Shown: positions 59,069 through 64,000 of the stretch, piece by piece
How the letters are laid out: each line of letters opens with the position of its first letter
Numbering within the stretch: position 1 is the first letter of the stretch
DNA from: Oscillospiraceae bacterium
GTDB lineage: Bacteria; Bacillota; Clostridia; Oscillospirales; Oscillospiraceae
Length of the DNA stretch: 64,000 bases
Assembly: GCA_017624715.1 (NCBI GenBank)
Contig: JAGAMN010000020.1
Coordinates: 1-64,000 of the forward strand
Direction: 5' to 3'
Made by a program: the position numbers and the translations under genes
Notes under the pieces: model-generated
The model's database searches: none
Told to the model about the DNA's origin: nothing
Seen by the model: only the letters and a program-made list of their open reading frames with translations

Positions 59069-59934
59069 CCCAATGCCTCCTTTACTGTGTCGATATTGCG
59101 GTACATAGCGGTAAAATAGCTTTCGCCGGACATGACCATGCTCAGCTGATATACTTTCGCATCGGTAGCTTCTGCAATGACTTTTGCAGAGCGGTCGCTG
59201 CCGTTTGCTTCGGTGAAAATAGCCGGTAGGTTGTGTTCTTTTGTCATGGTAATCAGCTCTTTCAGCTCCGATGCGGAGGCTTCGCTGCCGGATTCTTCCT
59301 CCAAAGCAGCCAAGATATGCAGGTCAAAGGCCTGGGCAAAGTAGGAAAAACCGTCGTGGAAGGTGATCATTTCCCGGCAGGACAGGGTGCCTAACTGCGC
59401 ACTTGCATATGCCTTCAGCGCATCAAGCTGGCCTAATAAATCAGCAAGGTTAGAACGGAATTGATCTTCGTGCTGGGGATACCGGGCAATGAGTCCCTGG
59501 CAGATGTTATTCACCATGATTTTTGCGCAGTCCGGCGAAAGCCAGAAATGGGCATCGGCCTCATGGTGATGATGTTCGTGGTCATGATCATGGCAGTTTT
59601 CCAGCAGGGGAATGCCTGCGCTGCTGTCAATCACATCTTTGCTGTCAAGCACATCAGCCATAAAGTCTTCCAGACCGCCGCCGGACAGAACCACAACCTG
59701 GGCACTTTCCAGGGATTTGACCTGCTTGACACTCAAGGAATAATCGTGCAGGCAGGATACATTTTCCGTTACCAGCTGGGTAACGGTCAGATCCGTTCCC
59801 CGGCACAAAAGGGAAGTGAATTCATAGACGGGCAGGGTGGTGGCGGCAATGTCCGCCTGGGGCGTTTGGGGGGCACAGCCTGCCATTACAGAAGCAGCCA
59901 GCAGCAAGAGCAGTATCCTGGCAGTAGTTTTCAT
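59065..59934 (-). CDS. znuA: Zinc-binding lipoprotein of the ABC transporter
   Basis: 289 residues: lipobox VMAGC (cysteine near 20), then the cluster A-I fold with metal histidines in CLHDYSLSVKQ, DAHFWLSPD and ITFHDGFSYF, and a His-rich loop HDHDHEHHHHEAD (about 116-128), typical of zinc rather than manganese binding. The best-supported substrate is Zn2+. AAGGTG precedes the ATG; the symmetric operator at 59970-60014 lies upstream. Confidence 0.93.
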   Translation of the reverse strand: MKTTARILLLLLAASVMAGCAPQTPQADIAATTLPVYEFTSLLCRGTDLTVTQLVTENVSCLHDYSLSVKQVKSLESAQVVVLSGGGLEDFMADVLDSKDVIDSSAGIPLLENCHDHDHEHHHHEADAHFWLSPDCAKIMVNNICQGLIARYPQHEDQFRSNLADLLGQLDALKAYASAQLGTLSCREMITFHDGFSYFAQAFDLHILAALEEESGSEASASELKELITMTKEHNLPAIFTEANGSDRSAKVIAEATDAKVYQLSMVMSGESYFTAMYRNIDTVKEALG

Positions 59935-59969
59935 GGAGAGTCACCTTCAAAGAAAAAATTTCTAAGAAT

Positions 59970-60014
59970 ATCATACCATATATGTCAAGAAACCGTTGAC
60001 AGATATTGTATAAT
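59970..60014. promoter_or_regulatory. Symmetric divergent promoter/operator region
   Basis: TGTCAA (59983-59988) and TTGACA (59996-60001) form an inverted repeat with 7 bases between. Each half is followed outward by 7 bases and a -10-like hexamer: TATGAT for znuA (59970-59975, minus) and TATAAT for the plus-strand gene (60009-60014). Neither promoter has a -35 box at 17 bases, so the palindrome is more likely a regulator site. No Zur box can be asserted. Confidence 0.5.
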
Positions 60015-60033
60015 AATGTTGAGGTGATTCAAT

Positions 60034-60534
60034 ATGACTACATTGGAACGAATCTTTATGTCTGTGGAGTATCGCTGGCGGAATCAGCAAGCCAAATCCT
60101 ATGGCGTGTTTTGGGTTTTGGTTACCGTTGTAATCATGATTTTTATGCTGGGCAGAGGCGCCAGCGGCAATTTTATGGCAGCTATGCTGACAGGCGGCGT
60201 CCTGTCCGTGCTGTTCGGAATCGTGTTTTTAATCATGGCTATGAAGACGCTGGGAAAGAACAAGAAGCTGGTGAAAAATTACGATCAGTATGATACATAT
60301 TCCGTTCTCCTGGATACTCCCGTGACAAGCAAATCCTACCGCCGTTTTGCGTATTTTGTTCTCCGGTTCAATGACAAAGACGGCAGTCAGATCATTTGTC
60401 AGACCAATCCGATCTTTAGCCTTGCGGAAGCAGGGCTGTTTCCTCTGTCTGAGTACCGGGATCAGTATGTAGATATTCTCTACAATCCAAAGAATAATCA
60501 GGTCTACGTATTGGGCCTTTCTGAAGAAGAATAA
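60034..60534 (+). CDS. Two-helix membrane protein of unknown function
   Basis: 166 residues with two membrane helices (about 25-42 and 52-72) after a short cytoplasmic end, then a soluble domain of about 85 residues (YRRFAYFVLRFNDKDGSQI; SEYRDQYVDILYNPKNNQVY) that resembles DUF3592-type cell-surface or cytoplasmic domains. GAGGTG precedes the ATG. It faces znuA across a symmetric operator, so the two may share control. Confidence 0.75.
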   Translation: MTTLERIFMSVEYRWRNQQAKSYGVFWVLVTVVIMIFMLGRGASGNFMAAMLTGGVLSVLFGIVFLIMAMKTLGKNKKLVKNYDQYDTYSVLLDTPVTSKSYRRFAYFVLRFNDKDGSQIICQTNPIFSLAEAGLFPLSEYRDQYVDILYNPKNNQVYVLGLSEEE

Positions 60535-60564
60535 AAAAACGGCAGCCAAACGGCTGCCGTTTTC
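60534..60564. terminator. Terminator between converging genes
   Basis: ACGGCAGCC / GGCTGCCGT with an AAAC loop, A7 before and TTTT after; serves both strands. Confidence 0.85.
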
Positions 60565-60574
60565 CATGTACAGA

Positions 60575-60805
60575 TTAGTGAGTGTCGAGCCACTCATTGA
60601 CCTTGGTCTTAGCCAGACGCAGGATGTCCTCAGTGGGGTAGGGAGAAGTCTCACCGCCGCCAACGTGCAGGAAATACAGGCCGCCGGGAGTCTGATACAG
60701 ATCTTCCTCATAGCCGTTAGGATCACCGTAGGTACCGAAGCTGTAAGCCTTGATCAGGGTAGCGGTTTCGGTATCATATTCCTTCTTGCAGATAATCTTC
60801 TTCAT
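60575..60805 (-). CDS. Small soluble protein of unknown function
   Basis: 76 residues: MKKIICKKEYDTETATLIKA, then GYEEDLYQTPGGLYFLHVGG and a C-terminal helix. The pattern (KKII...YDT.TA, EE.LY, FFLHG.GG) resembles a small protein family often found on Firmicute mobile elements; its function is not known to me. AAGGAGG and a promoter make it a real gene. Confidence 0.75.
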   Translation of the reverse strand: MKKIICKKEYDTETATLIKAYSFGTYGDPNGYEEDLYQTPGGLYFLHVGGGETSPYPTEDILRLAKTKVNEWLDTH

Positions 60806-60841
60806 GGGACAAACCTCCTTTCATTTGTAAGCAACGGGTCT

Positions 60842-60869
60842 ATTATATAGATATTTTTTAAGAAATCAA
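60842..60869 (-). promoter_or_regulatory. Promoter of the 76-residue protein
   Basis: Minus-strand TTGATT (60864-60869), 16 bases, TATAAT (60842-60847). Confidence 0.6.
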
Positions 60870-60927
60870 GAGATTTGGGGCTCTTTACCGGAATTTGCAT
60901 AAAAATTCGGTAGATTTACATAAGAAA

Positions 60928-61587
60928 TCACTTTGCAGGGCAAACTCCATCGGCACAGTATACATAAGAATCGGCCCGCAGATTGCCCAAAGGCAGATCG
61001 TACCAATCCTCCAAAGGCCCAGGATAGAAGAAATAGACCAGCTTGTTGCACTGATAGAACGGATTGCCGCCAATGCGTTCAAGGGAATAGGGAATGCATA
61101 CGGCTTCCAGATTTACGCAGCCGCTGAAGGCATAACTGCCGATAGACACCAGGGATTCCGGCAGCTTCATGCCACGCAGGCTGCTGCAGCCATAGAAGGC
61201 GCCTTCGCCAATGTACTGCACAGTTTCCGGCAGATGGATCATAATCAGTTCTGTGCAGTCGGCGAAGCATTCGTCGCTGACAGCGGTAACCGTTTGTCCA
61301 TCAATGGTCTCAGGCACAGTCAGTTCGCTGCTGCCGGTGTAGCGGGTGGCATCAAAATACAGAATGCCGTCCTGTAATGTAAACCAGGGCATCGTATCGT
61401 CAGTAACCGGGCCGGGTTGGGGATGGGTCAGCCAAAACACACTGAAACCAAAAGCAAAGATCAGCACCAACGCCAAAACAGCAGGCCAACGACGTGCTTT
61501 GGGTTTCGGAATAGGTGCCGGTGTGCCGCACATGCAGCAAAACCGGTCCTGGTCTTGCAAAATATGACCGCAATGGGAGCATACCAT
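60928..61587 (-). CDS. Membrane protein with N-terminal zinc ribbon and BspA-type leucine-rich repeats
   Basis: 219 residues: zinc ribbon CSHCGHILQDQDRFCCMCG (two CxxC pairs, 3-21), Pro-rich linker, one membrane helix (about 34-53), then an external part with four BspA-like repeats (ELIMIHLPETVQYIGEGAFYG; LRGMKLPESLVSIGSYAFSG, in pieces). Zinc-ribbon proteins of this kind hold a cytoplasmic knuckle and display repeats outside. GAGGTG precedes the ATG, and it has a promoter back to back with the GNAT gene. Confidence 0.82.
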   Translation of the reverse strand: MVCSHCGHILQDQDRFCCMCGTPAPIPKPKARRWPAVLALVLIFAFGFSVFWLTHPQPGPVTDDTMPWFTLQDGILYFDATRYTGSSELTVPETIDGQTVTAVSDECFADCTELIMIHLPETVQYIGEGAFYGCSSLRGMKLPESLVSIGSYAFSGCVNLEAVCIPYSLERIGGNPFYQCNKLVYFFYPGPLEDWYDLPLGNLRADSYVYCADGVCPAK

Positions 61588-61608
61588 AAAGAATCACCTC
61601 TTTTCTCT

Positions 61609-61659
61609 ATCATACCACATGAATTGGGTATTGTCTATGAAAAAAAGACATGGTATGAT
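61609..61659. promoter_or_regulatory. Divergent promoters sharing one -35 region
   Basis: Plus strand: TTGTCT (61631-61636), 17 bases, TATGAT (61654-61659). Minus strand: TAGACA (61632-61637), 17 bases, TATGAT (61609-61614). The two -35 boxes overlap by five bases, so RNA polymerase can occupy only one at a time. Confidence 0.75.
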
Positions 61660-61678
61660 AGTTACGGAGTTGATCAAC

Positions 61679-62317
61679 ATGAAGGACATCCCTGTTTTCA
61701 CAACGCAATACGGTGTGGCCAGCCTTTTCCTGCGGGAGATTCCTTACCGGCAGAGAGCGCACATCAAAATCCAATCTTCTTTAGAGCCGGAAAAGCTGTT
61801 GGCCGAGTGTGTGGATTTCTGCAAGGCCTGCGGTGCGGAGTGGATCGATGCGGCCGGTCATGAATATCTGGAAAAGTATCCGCTGATCACAGTGCTGTAT
61901 GCAATGCAGTGTGATAGAGAATTTTTGGGCGAAACCGATGCCTGTCTGTTTCCGGTGACGGAAGAAACGGTAGGGCAGTGGCTGAAAATCTATAATGAAC
62001 GAATGGCGAATATACCGAATGCGGCCTATATGGACAGCAAGGACGGCAAAGAGTTGCTGCAAAAAGGCGATGGCTATTTTGTTCATAAAGACGGGGAACT
62101 GTTGGGAATCGGTAAAGCTGCAGGCGATTTCCTGGATGCGGTCATTGCCGTGAAACCCGGGATGGGGGAAACGGTGGTTCATGCGCTGTGCAGCATTTTG
62201 ACGGATGATACTGTCCGTCTGATGGTAGCAGGTGCAAATGAGCGGGCGGTCAGGCTTTATGAGCGCCTGGGCTTTATGAAAACCAAGGAGCTTTCCCGGT
62301 GGTACCGGGTGCTGTAA
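61679..62317 (+). CDS. GNAT-like acetyltransferase
   Basis: 212 residues from ATG 61679, chosen because GGAG precedes it and because the upstream in-frame ATGs (61619, 61637) lie inside the promoter. The C-terminal half has the GNAT order: LLGIGKAAGDFLDAV, VKPGMGETVVHALCSIL (acetyl-CoA loop, diverged) and ANERAVRLYERLGFMKTKEL. The N-terminal half is family-specific with CxxC-like CKACGAEW. Substrate unknown. A small membrane gene follows after 13 bases. Confidence 0.82.
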   Translation: MKDIPVFTTQYGVASLFLREIPYRQRAHIKIQSSLEPEKLLAECVDFCKACGAEWIDAAGHEYLEKYPLITVLYAMQCDREFLGETDACLFPVTEETVGQWLKIYNERMANIPNAAYMDSKDGKELLQKGDGYFVHKDGELLGIGKAAGDFLDAVIAVKPGMGETVVHALCSILTDDTVRLMVAGANERAVRLYERLGFMKTKELSRWYRVL

Positions 62318-62330
62318 AGGAGGCAGGGAA

Positions 62331-62612
62331 ATGGAAGATACTGTGCTGTTGATTGGTGCGGCGGTGTTGCTGTTGGGCCAGATCGTTTGTATGTTCAGCA
62401 AAAAAGTATGGGTACGGCTCTTGCCGCTGATGATTATCGGTGTGCTGGCGCTGGTTTGCTTTGGCCTGTATGCCCTGAGTGGCTTTGCTAATTGGGGCTA
62501 TGTGATCCTGTTAATCGTGCTGGGTGCAATGGCTGCAGCAATCGGTCTGATCTGGTTCTGCTATGGTTTTTCTTGCCTGATACAAAAAGCGGAAGATTAT
62601 ACCGGACTGTAA
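62331..62612 (+). CDS. Small three-helix membrane protein
   Basis: 93 residues, three hydrophobic helices (VLLIGAAVLLLGQIVCMF; VRLLPLMIIGVLALVCFGLY; GYVILLIVLGAMAAAIGLIW), no family recognised. AAGGAGG precedes the ATG. Probably co-transcribed with the GNAT gene. Confidence 0.75.
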   Translation: MEDTVLLIGAAVLLLGQIVCMFSKKVWVRLLPLMIIGVLALVCFGLYALSGFANWGYVILLIVLGAMAAAIGLIWFCYGFSCLIQKAEDYTGL

Positions 62613-62623
62613 AGAAAAAATAC

Positions 62624-62652
62624 TTGACAAGCATGCGCGGCCATGCTATAAT
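62624..62652 (+). promoter_or_regulatory. Consensus promoter of ylxM-ffh
   Basis: TTGACA (62624-62629), 17 bases, TATAAT (62647-62652), a perfect match. The spacer holds GCATG...CATGC, an inverted repeat. Confidence 0.88.
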
Positions 62653-62692
62653 GCCCCAGGTATCAAGCGAAAGTGCTTGACAGGAGGCTTTC

Positions 62693-63037
62693 ATGGACAC
62701 TTTGGAGATGGTTCTGCTGTACGATTACTACGGTGACCTGCTCACCGACCGGCAGAAGGAATGCTTTGAAATGCGTTACTACCAGGATCTTTCCCTGGGT
62801 GAGATCGCGGCAGAGCTGTGCATTAGCCGCCAGGGCGTCCACGACAATCTGAGCCGTACCGAGGCGCTGCTTCGGAATATGGAAGCAAAAACCGGCTGTG
62901 TAAGCCGTGACCAAGCCTGCCGTAAGGCTGCGAAAACGATTTTAGATGCCGCCCGTAAGCTGCAGGACAGCGACGGTGCGTCTGTTTCTACCCTGGCACA
63001 GACCATTGTGGATGCGGCCCGGGAACTTGAGGAGTAA
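62693..63037 (+). CDS. ylxM: YlxM/p13-like DNA-binding protein
   Basis: 114 residues with a sigma-region-4-like helix-turn-helix (LLTDRQKECFEMRYYQDLSL, then IAAELCISRQGVHDNLSRTE). YlxM is always found beside ffh and binds SRP components in some species. AGGAGG precedes the ATG. The C-terminal 40 residues repeat a motif, DAARKLQD and DAARELEE, seemingly a short internal duplication. ffh starts 3 bases after its stop. Confidence 0.93.
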   Translation: MDTLEMVLLYDYYGDLLTDRQKECFEMRYYQDLSLGEIAAELCISRQGVHDNLSRTEALLRNMEAKTGCVSRDQACRKAAKTILDAARKLQDSDGASVSTLAQTIVDAARELEE

Positions 63038-63040
63038 TCT

Positions 63041-64000
63041 ATGGCATTTGAAGGTTTAACTGAAAAAATTGCCGCCACCTTCAAAAAGCTCCGTGGCAAA
63101 GGCCGCTTGAAAGAGGCCGATGTGAAGGAGGCTATGCGCGAAATTCGCATGGCACTGCTGGAGGCGGACGTCAGCTATAAAGTCTGTAAGGATTTCACCA
63201 AGGCTGTTACCGAGCGTTGCATCGGTGCGGATGTGCTGGAATCTTTGACGCCTGCCCAGATGATCGTCAAGATCGTCAATGAAGAGCTTACAGCGCTCAT
63301 GGGCAGCGATACGAAACATATCACCATCAACCCCAAGGGCCCCACAGTTGTGATGCTGGTGGGTCTGCAGGGTGCGGGTAAGACCACCAACGGTTCCAAG
63401 CTGGCCGGCCTCATGAAGCGCCAGGGCAAGAACCCGCTGCTGGTTGCCTGCGATATCTATCGCCCTGCGGCTATCACCCAGTTGAAGGTCTGCGGCGAAA
63501 AGCTGGGTATTCCGGTGTTTGACCGTGGCACACAGAATCCTGTAAACACAGCAAAAGAAGCAGTGCTTTACGCCCGTCAGCATGGCCACGATATGGTATT
63601 TCTGGATACCGCCGGCCGTCTGCATGTAGACGAGCAGCTAATGGAAGAACTGAAAAGCATTAAGGCTACAGTCCAGCCCGACGAGATCATGCTGGTAGTC
63701 GATGCCATGACCGGCCAGGATGCAGTGAACGCGGCCCAGAGTTTTAACGAGTGGTTGGATATCGACTCTGTGATGCTCAGTAAGCTCGATGGCGATGCCA
63801 GAGGCGGTGCGGCTCTGTCCGTCCGTGCCATTACCGGAAAGCCTATCAAGTTTGCCGGTATGGGCGAAAAGCTGGAGGACATTGAGCCTTTCCATCCCGA
63901 TCGTATGGCTTCCCGTATTTTGGGCATGGGCGATGTGTTGAGCCTGATTGAAAAGGCTGAGAAAGCCTACGATGCCCGGCAGGCTGCCGAGATGGAGGAG
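63041..64000 (+). CDS. ffh: Signal recognition particle protein Ffh, cut by window edge
   Basis: The SRP GTPase that binds signal sequences and SRP RNA and docks to FtsY. 320 residues are visible: the N domain (to about 95) and the G domain with GLQGAGKTT near 109, DIYRPAA, DTAGRLH and SKLDGDARGGAAL, followed by GMGEKLEDIEPFHPDRMASR. The methionine-rich M domain, about 130 residues, lies beyond the window. GAGG precedes ATG 63041, directly after ylxM. Confidence 0.97.
   Translation, partial: MAFEGLTEKIAATFKKLRGKGRLKEADVKEAMREIRMALLEADVSYKVCKDFTKAVTERCIGADVLESLTPAQMIVKIVNEELTALMGSDTKHITINPKGPTVVMLVGLQGAGKTTNGSKLAGLMKRQGKNPLLVACDIYRPAAITQLKVCGEKLGIPVFDRGTQNPVNTAKEAVLYARQHGHDMVFLDTAGRLHVDEQLMEELKSIKATVQPDEIMLVVDAMTGQDAVNAAQSFNEWLDIDSVMLSKLDGDARGGAALSVRAITGKPIKFAGMGEKLEDIEPFHPDRMASRILGMGDVLSLIEKAEKAYDARQAAEMEE

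Noticed and set aside
62296-62310. GGTGGTACCGGG, resembling a T-box core
   Set aside because: It lies within the coding end of the GNAT gene and lacks stem I and the terminator part.

Overview
The window is a chromosomal segment of a strictly anaerobic, probably endospore-forming Clostridia member. The closest fit is an Oscillospiraceae/Ruminococcaceae-type gut Firmicute (inference). Supporting genes are pyruvate:ferredoxin oxidoreductase, rubredoxin, acetate kinase, SpoIID, SpoVAC, the YlxM-Ffh pair and a PncB/PncC/ThiI housekeeping set. Ribosome binding sites are strong AGGAGG types and many promoters fit the sigma-A consensus. Most genes are about half G+C by eye. A few cassettes are visibly AT-richer: the secreted protein near 2-3 kb, the acetyltransferase near 31 kb and the secreted protease near 53 kb.

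Layout. 1-3.1 kb: start of PFOR, a frameshifted membrane gene, a lipoprotein and a secreted protein. 3.3-6.5 kb: comM, thiI, pncC, then a MITE-like repeat. 6.7-8.7 kb: a PadR-controlled membrane operon. 8.7-14 kb: LRR surface protein, spoIID-like gene, metA (acetyl type) and a GH4 glycosidase. 14-16.4 kb: a purine-riboswitch-like leader ahead of rubredoxin, a YgjV-like protein and a nucleoside kinase. 16.4-18.9 kb: FlK-like thioesterase, pncB and a membrane protein. 19-28 kb: the pyrimidine operon pyrC-carB-[inverted-repeat cassette]-pyrK-pyrD-pyrF-pyrE-pyrB, without carA or pyrR. 28-33.5 kb: abrB-PLP lyase-DMT transporter, a GNAT gene between 41-bp direct repeats, a lipoprotein, a Zn peptidase and a TIGR04255-like gene. 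33.5-36.5 kb: ECF-type sigma factor with a membrane beta-propeller partner, and spoVAC. 36.6-41.2 kb: the rhamnose cluster (AraC regulator, rhaB, rhaA, rhaD), ending at a spoVAC remnant. 41-44.4 kb: two lipoproteins, a YcxB-like protein and an exonuclease. 44.5-45 kb: tRNA-Met, tRNA-Trp and a repeat-rich gap. 45-49 kb: SLC13-type permease, tmcAL, ackA and a Cys-rich small protein. 49-53.7 kb: birA, an E2-like membrane protein, and a lipoprotein plus secreted cysteine protease. 53.9-60 kb: a seven-gene run znuA-znuC-znuB-trmO-proB-proA-proC. 60-64 kb: small membrane, LRR and GNAT genes, ylxM and the start of ffh.

How it works together. The recognisable metabolism is fermentative (PFOR to acetate kinase), with de novo pyrimidine synthesis, proline synthesis, NAD salvage, methionine entry through O-acetylhomoserine, and use of rhamnose and alpha-galactosides. 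The less ordinary parts are regulatory and architectural. They include a purine-type riboswitch whose terminator competes with its own aptamer, combined terminator-promoter modules that are duplicated around a cargo gene, one-gene cassettes with inverted repeats inside an operon, back-to-back promoters sharing a -35 box, a leaderless gene, and an aspartate transcarbamylase with a fused regulatory-chain zinc knuckle.
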